A stretch of 64,000 bases of DNA from positions 434,001 to 498,000 of the forward strand of contig NZ_BMKX01000002.1 in the NCBI RefSeq assembly GCF_014644555.1. Reading direction: 5' to 3'. The position numbers and the translations under genes were made by a program. The notes under the pieces are model-generated. The model was given only the letters and a program-made list of their open reading frames with translations, ran no database searches and was not told the DNA's origin. The DNA is from Glutamicibacter ardleyensis (GTDB lineage Bacteria > Actinomycetota > Actinomycetes > Actinomycetales > Micrococcaceae). Positions 1 through 7,567 of this stretch are shown here, in pieces (within the stretch, counting starts at the first letter, position 1; each line of letters begins with the position of its first letter).

Positions 1-211
1 CTTCGCAGAGCGGAATGCCAGGGCTCTTGAGGAGCGACGAGTTATGCACCTTACGTGGGTGTGATTGTCTGCCCTCGGCGGGTCCGTGAATCCCGTACAT
101 CCCAGATCCATCTACAGGTTCTGTGATGCGCCCGTTCAGCCAACCCTCGTTCGGGACGTAAACGAGAATGTCTTCCCCAACGGTGAAGGTGTCTTTTACT
201 GTCGTGTTCAT
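1..211 (-). CDS. Phage hypothetical protein, C-terminus cut by window edge
   Basis: An open frame of 70 codons starts at ATG 209-211 and runs off the left edge. A GGGGA ribosome binding site lies six bases upstream. The visible product begins MNTTVKDTFTVGEDILVYVP and has many Gly, Pro and Val residues, compatible with a small beta-barrel fold. No family was recognised. It is the most downstream visible gene of the leftward phage operon and probably has its own promoter in the operator-containing gap at 212-501. Confidence 0.6.
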   Translation of the reverse strand, partial: MNTTVKDTFTVGEDILVYVPNEGWLNGRITEPVDGSGMYGIHGPAEGRQSHPRKVHNSSLLKSPGIPLCE

Positions 212-320
212 GGTGTTCCCCAAAGTTTTGTGCGGGTGTGTGGTGTGCCAGATTGGTGGCGTCCAAGGAGCGGTGAGGCTCAACTTGCAACGTGTGACTG
301 TACTCATAGAGTGCCACGGT

Positions 321-361
321 TGTGACTCAAAAACAAGTCAGTCTCAAACATTATTGAGTCA
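321..361. promoter_or_regulatory. Two inverted TGACTCA operator-like sites
   Basis: TGACTCA occurs at 323-329 and its complement TGAGTCA at 355-361, flanked by A-rich sequence. The same heptamer occurs four times in the repressor switch at 15.75-15.95 kb and once after the integrase. The pair lies in the gap between the leftward gene starting at 211 and the rightward gene at 502, so a role as phage repressor operators for divergent promoters is inferred. The rest of the gap 212-501 holds no gene that I can support. Confidence 0.5.
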
Positions 362-501
362 TCAAAACAAGGTCAGGTGGGCAAAAGGGGCGTTGCCCGT
401 CATGCGCGTTGCTCCGGCCCCTAGTCACCCCTTATATGGTGTAAAGGTTGTGTTGTCGGTGTGGGGTGTGTCAATGTGTTGTTTACGGTGTTTTGTTTTG
501 A

Positions 502-708
502 GTGTTGGTGGGGGTGTTTGGTTTGGATGAGGTTTTGTTGGCTGATCAGGCTTGGCGTGTTGCGCGGGTGGAGGTGGCGCGGTTGGCTCAACTGAGGGAG
601 GAGGCTGTGCGTGCGGCGTTAGAGGCGGGGGAGAGCCCTACAGTGTTGGGTAAGGAATTGGGGATCAGTAGGCAACGGGTATACGCGTTGGCTGGTCCTA
701 AGTGGTGA
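502..708 (+). CDS. Small helix-turn-helix phage protein
   Basis: A 68-codon rightward frame begins at GTG 502; in-frame GTG codons at 508 and 514 are alternatives. The C-terminal half (ESPTVLGKELGISRQRVYAL) is a clear helix-turn-helix of the type found in recombinase C-termini and short sigma-like proteins. It is read opposite to its neighbours and is followed by a hairpin terminator. The codon choice is strikingly G/T-rich on this strand. It probably binds DNA; the target is unknown. Confidence 0.6.
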   Translation: MLVGVFGLDEVLLADQAWRVARVEVARLAQLREEAVRAALEAGESPTVLGKELGISRQRVYALAGPKW

Positions 709-737
709 GAACTACCCTGTTTTTGGGTATGAATGAA

Positions 738-775
738 GCCGTACACGAATACTGTGTACGGCCTCAAGTATTTTC
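738..775. terminator. Hairpin between convergent genes
   Basis: The nine-base arms GCCGTACAC (738-746) and GTGTACGGC (754-762) enclose a seven-base loop and are followed by a T-rich tail ending TATTTT. It separates the rightward HTH gene from the end of the leftward operon and could work in both directions. Confidence 0.65.
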
Positions 776-788
776 GTAGCCGGTCCCC

Positions 789-1025
789 TTATCCGGTCAT
801 GTCGTCGGTGGGGGCTACGTGCCCGTATTTCGCGATAGTCGGCGTAGTACGGTTCGGGTCTGGTTGTTCCCGGTGTGCGTGGGGGAGTCGGGCGAAGCGG
901 TAGATTATTTCGCCTTCCCTGAGTGCGTGCTCTGGTGAGTATCCGTCACCGGTTAGGCATTTGATCTCCCAAGCTTTGGCCCAGTGCTCGGCTGCTAGTT
1001 CTGCATCCGTGAATCGTTGGCTCAT
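789..1025 (-). CDS. Phage hypothetical protein, 78 aa
   Basis: The start ATG (1023-1025) overlaps the stop of the preceding gene in an ATGA arrangement, as is usual in this operon. The product starts MSQRFTDAELAAEHWAKAWE and looks like a short helical protein with a polar, Pro/Thr-rich tail. No domain was recognised. Confidence 0.7.
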   Translation of the reverse strand: MSQRFTDAELAAEHWAKAWEIKCLTGDGYSPEHALREGEIIYRFARLPHAHREQPDPNRTTPTIAKYGHVAPTDDMTG

Positions 1026-1219
1026 GGTTCGACCTTTTCAATCTTCCAGATGCCCACGGAATCAGGCGCTTTGCCATTCGGGTAGAAATCTTCGAGCTCG
1101 CGCTGAGCTTCTTCTATCGTGGAGTGGTACTCAGGGTCACAGTCGTACGGCGAAAATACTTTCTCCCCACCTGTTCCATGGATGGTTGGTTCTTCGCCTA
1201 ACACGTAGTAAGTGCTCAT
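1022..1219 (-). CDS. Phage hypothetical protein, 65 aa
   Basis: The start was set at ATG 1217-1219 (MSTYYVLGEEPTIHGTGGEK) because a GAGGT ribosome binding site precedes it and the ATG overlaps the upstream stop as ATGA; the longer frame to 1363 would lie on top of the neighbouring gene. The protein is acidic and ends WKIEKVEP. Its function is unknown. Confidence 0.7.
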   Translation of the reverse strand: MSTYYVLGEEPTIHGTGGEKVFSPYDCDPEYHSTIEEAQRELEDFYPNGKAPDSVGIWKIEKVEP

Positions 1220-1398
1220 CGTTTTACCTCGTTCGATGCGTAGATGACCATTGGTGTGGCGATGACTGCGCCGGTAACCATGAAGCCTATGGTCCACCAA
1301 TAAGGCGTGTTGAGTACGGTCAGCCCTAGAATGATCCACCCGGCGAGACAAACCAGAATCCATGCTGCGGATAGGACGGCTTTAGCTAGTGCGGTCAT
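1216..1398 (-). CDS. Small two-span membrane protein (phage)
   Basis: This 60-residue product starts MTALAKAVLSAAWILVCLAG and has two hydrophobic spans, roughly residues 5-27 and 34-53, joined by a short NTPYW turn. The chosen ATG overlaps the stop of the upstream zinc protein (ATGA) and follows an AAAGGA site. It could be a small inner-membrane effector such as a superinfection or holin-like protein, but nothing in the sequence decides this. Confidence 0.65.
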   Translation of the reverse strand: MTALAKAVLSAAWILVCLAGWIILGLTVLNTPYWWTIGFMVTGAVIATPMVIYASNEVKR

Positions 1399-2132
1399 TG
1401 GTTCAGCATTCCTTTCAGCTGTCCGTCCGGGGTGAGGTCGTGGTGTAGTCGGATGCCTGGGTGCCCCTCGGCCCGGCATTGTTTCCCGCATCCGTGGTTC
1501 ATCGCGTAGCAAGCTGCGCGGCTCCGGTGCCATGCGTAGATGCTGGGGCAGTCTGTCCCGTCGTTCCTGCCGTGGCATTCGCCGGTTCCGTCATGGTGGA
1601 CGGTGATGTGTCCGGTGCATTTGAGGGTGAGGAGTGATCGTTCCCTGCCGGGTTCGGCGTTTACCCATCGTTCCTCGTACTCGGCGGCGCTGGATGCGCA
1701 TTGTGAGCGTTGGTGGAATTGGACGGTGTGTGCGCCGAAAGGGTTTATCAGGTTGGGGCCGGGGAACACATGCTTTTTCTGTCGGCGGGTGATTGGTTCC
1801 TTGCAAGCTGGGCAGTACCCGTCTGGGACGGCCATGGCTTCCATTGATTTCTCTAAGGCTCGTTCGGCTTTTACACCGCTGCATGGTGGGAGTTCGCCGC
1901 ACTGGTTGCAGACCGCGTAGTGCTCATCCAGGTATGTCCAGTACGGTTGGTCTCTCGTGGGGCGAATGGTGTAGTGGTCGCCTTTGTCTATGCCGGTGAG
2001 CCGTTCAGTGACCACTTCGAACTTGTAGCTGTCGTCGAGTGGTTCCCGGATCTTCAGCACCCGGTAGGCGTGCATACCGCTCTCGATAATCACCCCTACC
2101 GGTGGCCGGCCATGCCCGTAAGTGCGTTTCAT
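1395..2132 (-). CDS. Phage Cys/His-rich putative zinc-binding protein, 245 aa
   Basis: Residues 1-70 look like a beta-rich domain (GVIIESGMHAYRVLKIREPL). The remainder has repeated metal-ligand pairs: CNQCGELPPC near 75, CPAC near 108, and a C-terminal cluster of Cys and His (ECHGRNDGTDC, HGCGKQC). Several zinc knuckles are therefore likely. It sits in a chain of overlapping phage genes. The family was not recognised. Confidence 0.7.
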   Translation of the reverse strand: MKRTYGHGRPPVGVIIESGMHAYRVLKIREPLDDSYKFEVVTERLTGIDKGDHYTIRPTRDQPYWTYLDEHYAVCNQCGELPPCSGVKAERALEKSMEAMAVPDGYCPACKEPITRRQKKHVFPGPNLINPFGAHTVQFHQRSQCASSAAEYEERWVNAEPGRERSLLTLKCTGHITVHHDGTGECHGRNDGTDCPSIYAWHRSRAACYAMNHGCGKQCRAEGHPGIRLHHDLTPDGQLKGMLNQ

Positions 2133-2374
2133 GGTTTCCTCCTGCCCCAGGTTGGTGTGCTGGTCGGGTATTTGATGGTGGTGTTACCGGCTTTTGGTTG
2201 AGGCGCAGTGCCGGTCTGTCGCATGGTTTCGGCTATTTGCTCGATTCCTACAGCGGTGGCGAGCTGGGTGTTCATTCTCTCCAACCATTCTTGGAGGACT
2301 TTGGCGGTGAACGGGGTCGGCTCCGGCAATGGGACGGTGACAAAGTATTCCTCTGAGCCGCGGCTGAACCTCAT
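2129..2374 (-). CDS. Phage hypothetical protein, 81 aa
   Basis: ATG 2372-2374 was preferred over the ATG five codons upstream because it overlaps the upstream stop (ATGA) and follows an AGAGGA site. The product begins MRFSRGSEEYFVTVPLPEPT, has one amphipathic helix (VLQEWLERMNTQLATAVG) and a basic, proline-rich tail. The function is unknown. Confidence 0.65.
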   Translation of the reverse strand: MRFSRGSEEYFVTVPLPEPTPFTAKVLQEWLERMNTQLATAVGIEQIAETMRQTGTAPQPKAGNTTIKYPTSTPTWGRRKP

Positions 2375-2646
2375 GTTTCCTCTTTCCATGAGGCTGTGAT
2401 CGTGGTGCTGATGTAGGTGTCTTTGGTGCGGATCTCTGCGTCTGCTGGGACACCACTATCTGACAAGTACTGGTTGACGGTTTGATGGTCTGCCAGGGTG
2501 AGCGGGTTGATGAATACGAGCAGTTCCCTACGGTGGTGGCGTATGGTGCCGTCCGTGCTAAGCCAGCGGGTTCGTTCCTCCCGCACCGCGTCCGGGTTGT
2601 CTGGTCGGTGTAGGTCGAGTTGCTTGTTCAGATCGAAGATGTTCAC
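2371..2646 (-). CDS. Phage hypothetical protein, 91 aa
   Basis: The gene starts at ATG 2644-2646, overlapping the stop of the exonuclease-like gene (ATGA). The product begins MNIFDLNKQLDLHRPDNPDA and contains a beta-strand segment (RRELLVFINPLTLAD). It is translationally coupled to both neighbours. No family was recognised. Confidence 0.65.
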   Translation of the reverse strand: MNIFDLNKQLDLHRPDNPDAVREERTRWLSTDGTIRHHRRELLVFINPLTLADHQTVNQYLSDSGVPADAEIRTKDTYISTTITASWKEET

Positions 2647-3218
2647 CTTTCCCAGCTCCTCATGATGTGGTCGTACATGGTTTTGACGTGGAGTGCGTCT
2701 GCCAACGCGTTATGCACGCCGCCTTGCTGCTGGGGTAGCTTGTCCACTCCGGTAATGTCCACGAGTGAGCGGACATCGTTGGTGTACATGGGGATACCCG
2801 CGGGGAGGTCGATCATTCTTCCGAAGAGTTGGGCTAGTACGACATGGTCGTAGGCTCCGTACCATGCCCATAGTTCAGTTTTCTCTCCCACGGCGAGGAA
2901 GTCGCGGACTTCATTGGCGATCACCCATGCAGGCTTTACGCACGATTTGGTGCGGTCCACTTGTAGCGTGGTGACTCCAGGGCGTGGGTGGTGGTTTTCC
3001 GGGTTCGCTATGTACTTGTCTAGTAAGGTTTTCGGGGTGACGGGGATGCTGTTCATGACGTTTCGTAGTAGCCAATCATGTTGGCGGATACGGTCCATTG
3101 GCATGTCGGCGTTTACTGCGTAGTAGGTTTCCCCGTCGCTTTCCCGCACTATGCCGATACTGATCAGTTCGATGTTCTTACTGTCTTCAAAGAACTCTGT
3201 GTCGTAGAAGTACTTCAT
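2643..3218 (-). CDS. DEDDh 3'-5' exonuclease of the Rv2179c type
   Basis: The acidic motifs of the DnaQ-like fold are visible: YDTEFFED near residue 4 (motif I, D and E), WAWYGAYDHVVL in the middle (motif II, D), and HNALADAL near the C-terminus (motif III, H and D). The short 191-residue length and the opening MKYFYDTEF match the Rv2179c/poly(A)-exoribonuclease-like family of actinobacteria and their phages. ATG 3216-3218 was chosen over a GTG at 3230. It probably trims nucleic acid during phage infection; whether RNA or DNA is the substrate cannot be told. Confidence 0.75.
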   Translation of the reverse strand: MKYFYDTEFFEDSKNIELISIGIVRESDGETYYAVNADMPMDRIRQHDWLLRNVMNSIPVTPKTLLDKYIANPENHHPRPGVTTLQVDRTKSCVKPAWVIANEVRDFLAVGEKTELWAWYGAYDHVVLAQLFGRMIDLPAGIPMYTNDVRSLVDITGVDKLPQQQGGVHNALADALHVKTMYDHIMRSWER

Positions 3219-3220
3219 GG

Positions 3221-3316
3221 TTACCACCACGCCAAACTAGCGGCGCAAATCCCTATGAGGAGGATTAGCGCGGCTAATGCGATGCACACGAGGCCAAGCG
3301 CCTGGTAGTTATTCAT
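3221..3316 (-). CDS. 31-residue single-span membrane peptide
   Basis: A very short frame starts at ATG 3314-3316 behind a GACGAGGG site and overlaps the upstream gene by eight bases. The product begins MNNYQALGLVCIALAALILL and is almost entirely one hydrophobic span followed by a WW end. The overlap with both neighbours and the good ribosome site support translation. Phages often carry such short membrane peptides; no role is assigned. Confidence 0.55.
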   Translation of the reverse strand: MNNYQALGLVCIALAALILLIGICAASLAWW

Positions 3317-3740
3317 CGTCGTTACCCTCGTCCTTTAGGTTCATGAGTGCTTCAAGCGTGGACATGTCCGAACGGTTGATCATCTGCTGGTACAGCTCTG
3401 TCGTCATCGTTGAAAGTTCTTCCACCGCTTTCACCGCATAGAATCCGTAGTTCGTGGGGTAGGAGACAACGAACTTCATGGGGATCTGCACGCCATTAGC
3501 TGCGGTTGCGGTCATCTCAAATTCGAGAGTGTCGCCCTCTGGGGTTTTGAGCGGGGTAGGGAGAGCGGAAAGGACTGCACGGGCGTTGTCTCGGTAGTGC
3601 TCCAAGCTGGTTCCGTTCAGGTCTTCCCAGTTCGGTGGTTCCGGGAAGAATAGTGATCCCTCGTGAAACTTCCGTTCGCGCAGGAATAATGCTTTCGCGC
3701 CAGCATCAACAGCTTCCTCGTTTAGCGGGGTGTTACTCAT
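3309..3740 (-). CDS. Phage hypothetical protein, 143 aa
   Basis: The start at ATG 3738-3740 overlaps the stop of the preceding 33-codon gene; ATG 3744-3746 is an alternative. The product begins MSNTPLNEEAVDAGAKALFL and has an acidic end. The pattern of an N-terminal helix followed by LEHYRDNARAVLSALP resembles small actinophage proteins of unknown role. No catalytic motif is visible. Confidence 0.65.
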   Translation of the reverse strand: MSNTPLNEEAVDAGAKALFLRERKFHEGSLFFPEPPNWEDLNGTSLEHYRDNARAVLSALPTPLKTPEGDTLEFEMTATAANGVQIPMKFVVSYPTNYGFYAVKAVEELSTMTTELYQQMINRSDMSTLEALMNLKDEGNDDE

Positions 3741-3834
3741 TGTCATATCCCATTTCTTCCGCGATTTCACAGGCTTCTGCGTGACTGATTTCGCCGTTCA
3801 TCCAAGCTTCTTCAAGTTCCTCATACGCACTCAT
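3733..3834 (-). CDS. 33-residue acidic phage peptide
   Basis: ATG 3832-3834 overlaps the upstream stop (ATGA), and the stop overlaps the next start (ATGAGTAA). The product begins MSAYEELEEAWMNGEISHAE, is strongly acidic and probably one or two helices. Its perfect fit between two overlapping genes is the main support. Confidence 0.55.
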   Translation of the reverse strand: MSAYEELEEAWMNGEISHAEACEIAEEMGYDNE

Positions 3835-4103
3835 TCCCCTGCCCTCATTCCTAATCCCTCGCAGAGCTGTCGGGCAGCTTCGGTGTAGTTCAAGTTGGTG
3901 ACTACGCCAGCATCGTCAGGTGCGCTGAACAGTAATGCCAGGGTTGTTAACCGCTGCTCATATGCGAGGGCGAGGGTGGCGTAGGTGGTGGCTTGCTGAG
4001 CGAGAATAACGCGCTCAGCAGACGGCCACGCTTGGCGCTGTGACGCTTCAACCGCGAAGTTACTTGCATCCTCTGGATACGGGTTGCCGGGTAGGTGGCT
4101 CAT
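3831..4103 (-). CDS. Phage hypothetical protein, 90 aa
   Basis: The start overlaps the upstream stop (ATGA). The product begins MSHLPGNPYPEDASNFAVEA and is mostly helical, rich in Ala and Leu, with no recognised domain. Confidence 0.65.
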   Translation of the reverse strand: MSHLPGNPYPEDASNFAVEASQRQAWPSAERVILAQQATTYATLALAYEQRLTTLALLFSAPDDAGVVTNLNYTEAARQLCEGLGMRAGE

Positions 4104-4495
4104 TTTGTGTCCTCGAATTCGATTGGTTTGGACTTCTCCACGGTGACTTCACAACCCCATTCGCGGAGTCGCGCTGATTCCGCACGTGCAGCGGAGGGCG
4201 ACAACCAGTGCCTACGACGCGTCACCGGAACGACCATCGGTGGATCAGTCATCACATGGAATCCGCCGCGGCCACCGTACGAGTTCCCACCCTCGTAGTA
4301 CGGGTACTGTGGCGGGTCTTCCTGGTAGATCCATTCCTCAAAGTCCCAGTCCATGAAAGCGGGAAGCTCACCGGCGCTAGGGTCGTAGTGCGCGTCTAGG
4401 CATTTCTGCCAGAACTCCACTGACTGTTCCGCGAAGGGTTTGCCGTCAGGTGTCGGGTAGGAATTGATGGTCACCCGGTACAGGTGCAAACTCAT
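4100..4495 (-). CDS. Phage hypothetical protein, 131 aa
   Basis: It overlaps both neighbours by four bases. The product begins MSLHLYRVTINSYPTPDGKP. The middle is rich in Asp, Glu, Tyr and Pro (YQEDPPQYPYYEGGNSYGGRG) and the C-terminal half is basic and helical. No family was recognised. Confidence 0.65.
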   Translation of the reverse strand: MSLHLYRVTINSYPTPDGKPFAEQSVEFWQKCLDAHYDPSAGELPAFMDWDFEEWIYQEDPPQYPYYEGGNSYGGRGGFHVMTDPPMVVPVTRRRHWLSPSAARAESARLREWGCEVTVEKSKPIEFEDTK

Positions 4496-4812
4496 TTGTC
4501 TGCCCTGAGTTCGAGTTCTCGTTCAGCTTCAGGATGGTACATAGCCCCGCCGTAGTTGATGCGCGGTAGATCCTTGTTGCGGGGCGTGTTGATGGTGGTT
4601 AGCCTGTTGCCGATGACCGTGGCGAATGAGTCCACCGGTTCTCCTAGCGTGCGCCTGCCGCCAAAGATCTCCACTTGGTAGTCGGTGACGTTCGGGTGGT
4701 CTTCCAGTGGTGGTAGCTCGTCGCCCTGGCGGTAAAGGGCGAGTTGGTTCTCATATGCTTTGGTCTGCCACTCGTTTTCTTCCGAGTCGTAGAAGCTGTC
4801 AAACATTCCCAT
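4492..4812 (-). CDS. Phage hypothetical protein, 106 aa
   Basis: The product begins MGMFDSFYDSEENEWQTKAY, a start seen in a family of small actinophage proteins (MGMFDxF), then an acidic stretch and strands. It overlaps the downstream gene by four bases and the upstream gene by 14. The function is unknown. Confidence 0.65.
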   Translation of the reverse strand: MGMFDSFYDSEENEWQTKAYENQLALYRQGDELPPLEDHPNVTDYQVEIFGGRRTLGEPVDSFATVIGNRLTTINTPRNKDLPRINYGGAMYHPEAERELELRADK

Positions 4813-5026
4813 TGATGTCTCCTTGGTTAGTGCGTGCTAGTACTTCTGCGTGCTCCCGCATTCGGAGAGGCTGTTTCCCCGTCCAACGGGTGAGCGCTTC
4901 CCAGCAGAACTTTTCATTGCCAGCCGCTATAAGGCTTAGGGACGGTGGCTGTCCGTTTAGGGAGCCATCGCCGTGTTCTCCGGTTGGGTCGCCACTGAAA
5001 CTGATGACGGCGTAGTGGGTGATCAT
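4799..5026 (-). CDS. Phage hypothetical protein, 75 aa
   Basis: The start ATG 5024-5026 overlaps the stop of the preceding GTG-started gene (ATGA). The product begins MITHYAVISFSGDPTGEHGD. No domain was recognised. Confidence 0.6.
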   Translation of the reverse strand: MITHYAVISFSGDPTGEHGDGSLNGQPPSLSLIAAGNEKFCWEALTRWTGKQPLRMREHAEVLARTNQGDINGNV

Positions 5027-5193
5027 TGTTTGCCCCTCGCTGTGCGGTCTGCGTGGTCGTAGGCTTCACGCCATGTGGGGAAATACTTTTCGCACTCTGC
5101 CCAGCCCTCGTCCGCGATGCGGTAGGCAATGGCTTTAGGTGCGGTCGCGTGACCCCAATTGATGCACGCCACCTGCCAACGGTTCCTAGCCAC
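5023..5193 (-). CDS. Phage hypothetical protein, 56 aa, GTG start
   Basis: This frame lacks an ATG and starts at GTG 5191-5193 behind an AGGTGG site. Its stop overlaps the next ATG exactly as in the other gene pairs. The product opens MARNRWQVACINWGHATAPK and continues with aromatic residues and a basic end. It fills what would otherwise be the only gap in this part of the operon. Confidence 0.6.
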   Translation of the reverse strand: MARNRWQVACINWGHATAPKAIAYRIADEGWAECEKYFPTWREAYDHADRTARGKQ

Positions 5194-5383
5194 GGTCGCC
5201 ACCTGCTAGATCAGCGTCAGTGAGTAGCTTGTAGGTCTTACATGCACCCTCGAAGCACTGCAAGCACGCATAACGAGGCGTACCGTCAGATTCTGTTCCA
5301 ATGAACCGCGGCTCATGCAGTGCCGTGATCTGCTCCAAAACTGTTTTCATCAGCGGGATGCGGTGCAGTCCGTTCTCACTCAT
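5186..5383 (-). CDS. Phage hypothetical protein with CxxC, 65 aa
   Basis: The product begins MSENGLHRIPLMKTVLEQIT and contains YACLQCFEGAC, a likely metal site. It overlaps the upstream gene by eight bases and the downstream GTG gene by eight. The function is unknown. Confidence 0.6.
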   Translation of the reverse strand: MSENGLHRIPLMKTVLEQITALHEPRFIGTESDGTPRYACLQCFEGACKTYKLLTDADLAGGDRG

Positions 5384-6062
5384 CGGAGGTCGCCTTGCTT
5401 GCGTTGTAGGTGCGGATGCCGGCCACGATGGACGCTAGGCAGAGTTCGAAATGCCAGTCGTATTGTTCCCAGCCGTCAGCGTGCTCGTACACGTCGGAGT
5501 AGTGGCGGCGTGCACGCTTTGGCATGTCGAGGTCGCGCAGCGTATCTATAGCCGACTCCGTGGAGGAAAGATCTGCGATGGAGTACTCACCCAGGATGTA
5601 TATCTTGAGTTGGTTCCACCATTCGAGCGTCACGTCAGTGTCCATGTCGCGTGAGTACTCCCAGAAGTCTTGGAAAATCCACCTCTTGCACAGGTCCACG
5701 TCATAGTTTTTGACCTCAGATCTGCCTCCGCTGGCTCCTGCTCGCAGCTTCTCAGCCCAATACCCGGTGTTGATTTGCCCGGTGAAGAACGTGAACATGT
5801 CCTCAGTCCGAGCGAACGTGTAGGTTCCCATGTCGCCGGTGATCGTGAGGTTACCTGGCCAAGTGATTAGGTCGAACCAATAGAAGCCGTTCTTAGGGTT
5901 TTTGAATCGCAGGTGACGGTACAATCCCTCGTCATGCAGGACGGTCATCACGTGATCACCAAGGTTCTTATTGAACGTCTGCAACAATCCGGTGTAGCTG
6001 CCCCGGTTCTTGTTGTCGCAGTACTCCACATCGTCAGCGGTTAGTGTGTGCAGCTTACTCAT
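5376..6062 (-). CDS. Phage hypothetical protein, 228 aa
   Basis: ATG 6060-6062 (MSKLHTLTADDVEYCDNKNR) was chosen because it overlaps the upstream stop (ATGAGTAA). The protein is aromatic-rich, with FYWFDLITWPGNLTITGDMG near residue 60, and resembles a family of small actinophage proteins of unknown role. It has no membrane span and no clear active site. It is one of the larger unknown proteins in the operon. Confidence 0.7.
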   Translation of the reverse strand: MSKLHTLTADDVEYCDNKNRGSYTGLLQTFNKNLGDHVMTVLHDEGLYRHLRFKNPKNGFYWFDLITWPGNLTITGDMGTYTFARTEDMFTFFTGQINTGYWAEKLRAGASGGRSEVKNYDVDLCKRWIFQDFWEYSRDMDTDVTLEWWNQLKIYILGEYSIADLSSTESAIDTLRDLDMPKRARRHYSDVYEHADGWEQYDWHFELCLASIVAGIRTYNASKATSDE

Positions 6063-6516
6063 TCGGCTCACCGCCCTGTGTGCGTCGGGACTGCCAGCAT
6101 TCTTTCGGTGTCCCGTTGTAGCCACACGAGCACGATGGGTCCTCTCCATTCAGGGCGTCACCCCGATCACGGTTATGGGTCTGGATGCCCAGGGCTTCAC
6201 GAATAAGGCTCACTTCACGCGGTACCGGCAGTGGGTCTTCCCAGCGCATTGCGCCGGTCTCCCATGTGTCTGCCAGTTCCCGCACGTCCTCTATCTGAGC
6301 CTCAGCGGTTGCAAGGCGGTTTTCGGCTCGCCGTGCGCGTGAACGTTCCCCGTCGCGCTGGCGGCGCATAGCGTCGAACCGGTTGCTCATAGAGTCGAAC
6401 TGGCCCTGCAAAATGCTCAGATCTCGTGCGTCCTCCTCACGCTTCACACGCAAGAATTCGATAGTGTCCCGTGCCATGCCCAGGTGTGCTGCCGGGTTGA
6501 TTGTTTCGCTCATCAT
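6055..6516 (-). CDS. Phage coiled-coil protein, 153 aa
   Basis: The N-terminal 90 residues form a long charged helix (VKREEDARDLSILQGQFDSM and following) with heptad-like spacing, so a coiled coil is likely. A possible zinc pair SCSCGYNG lies near residue 132. The start ATG 6514-6516 overlaps the stop of the Cys-rich gene; ATG 6511-6513 is equally possible. Confidence 0.65.
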   Translation of the reverse strand: MMSETINPAAHLGMARDTIEFLRVKREEDARDLSILQGQFDSMSNRFDAMRRQRDGERSRARRAENRLATAEAQIEDVRELADTWETGAMRWEDPLPVPREVSLIREALGIQTHNRDRGDALNGEDPSCSCGYNGTPKECWQSRRTQGGEPNE

Positions 6517-6680
6517 TTGTCCTTCCCAATCGGTTTGAATAACCAGTTATTCGGTGTGCCATACACGCGCCGGTCAAACTCTGTTTTCGGTACATGACAC
6601 TCGCACTTCCACTGACGTGCACAGACCCCCTCAAACGGGACCCTGCAACACGACTGCCTGCACCCATCACAACTAGCCAC
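6513..6680 (-). CDS. Cys-rich phage protein, 55 aa, GTG start
   Basis: This gene starts at GTG 6678-6680 behind a GAGGGG site, three bases after the upstream stop. The product opens MASCDGCRQSCCRVPFEGVC and then has KCECH, giving eight Cys in about 30 residues, so a small zinc-binding fold is likely. The stop overlaps the following ATG. Confidence 0.6.
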   Translation of the reverse strand: MASCDGCRQSCCRVPFEGVCARQWKCECHVPKTEFDRRVYGTPNNWLFKPIGKDK

Positions 6681-6683
6681 GGC

Positions 6684-7280
6684 CTAACCCCTCACCTTGG
6701 CAAGGTTCAGATCACGCATCACCCGGCGATCCAACTCAACATCCGCCATAGCCAGCCCCTCGTTGCGGGCTTTCTCCCGGATGAGTTTCACTTCTTTCTC
6801 CGCCTCCACACGAGCTAGCCGGCGTATCCGCTGGCAGTCCTGGTCAGTAGTCGCATACAGCAGGTCAATGTCCCCTGTTGCAGCTTTCGCGGTGGTCAGA
6901 ATTCGGCGTTTCTGCTCATAAGCACCGCTGATGATGTTCGCCCGTTTGGTCTTGGAATCCTCTACCCGCTTGGATGCTTGTTTCAGCATTGTTTGCGTGC
7001 GCGCTTCCGTGTTCTTCAAGAGCACGTTCGCCCTAGCAGACTTGTCGTTCGCGTCCCGTACGATGTCCCGCGCTTCCATGTGTGCGTCACGTAGGATCTG
7101 CTGCTTGTGCGTTTCCGTGTCCGCCAGGGTGCGGGCCTGCAACGCCTGTGCTTCACGAACAATCTGATTCGCTAGTATTTGTGCACGGCCTACAGCACGG
7201 CGGGCCTCTAACAAGCGTTCTTGGATCTCCACACGTTTCTGTCGTTCGCTCAAGAATCCGGTGAGCGGTTGCGTGGTCAT
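6684..7280 (-). CDS. Long coiled-coil phage protein, 198 aa
   Basis: ATG 7278-7280 overlaps the glutaredoxin-like stop (ATGA) and replaces a longer frame to 7331. Nearly the whole product (MTTQPLTGFLSERQKRVEIQ onward) is one charged alpha-helix rich in Ala, Arg, Glu and Gln, like DivIVA or ATP-synthase b-type stalks. No DNA-binding or enzymatic motif is seen. It may act as a scaffold. Confidence 0.7.
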   Translation of the reverse strand: MTTQPLTGFLSERQKRVEIQERLLEARRAVGRAQILANQIVREAQALQARTLADTETHKQQILRDAHMEARDIVRDANDKSARANVLLKNTEARTQTMLKQASKRVEDSKTKRANIISGAYEQKRRILTTAKAATGDIDLLYATTDQDCQRIRRLARVEAEKEVKLIREKARNEGLAMADVELDRRVMRDLNLAKVRG

Positions 7281-7558
7281 GACAGTGCCGCCTGTAGTTC
7301 CTCGATCTTGTCGGGACGGAACCCGCACCACTCCATCACTAGCTCGTGCTTAGTGTTGAACACCTGCACGAACGGGAACTGCTGGCCTAGTCCTTGTTCG
7401 TTGGCACGATCCCGGATAGCGTCACCCAACAAGTGGTCTACGTCCTCTGTCGGGTCTGCTTTGAACACCGTGTAGGTGGCGCCTATCGCGTCCAGCTTTT
7501 TCTTAGTGCTGTTGCACTGCACGCAGCCGGCTGATGGTGCATAAAGATTGATGAACAT
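7277..7558 (-). CDS. Glutaredoxin/NrdH-like redox protein
   Basis: The product starts MFINLYAPSAGCVQCNSTKK, placing a CxxC redox pair at residues 12-15 after the first strand, as in NrdH and glutaredoxins. FPFVQVF near residue 62 matches the cis-Pro region of the fold. Phage NrdH-like proteins commonly supply electrons to ribonucleotide reductase during infection; no reductase is visible here, so a host partner is inferred. Confidence 0.8.
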   Translation of the reverse strand: MFINLYAPSAGCVQCNSTKKKLDAIGATYTVFKADPTEDVDHLLGDAIRDRANEQGLGQQFPFVQVFNTKHELVMEWCGFRPDKIEELQAALS

Positions 7559-7567
7559 TTGGTTCTC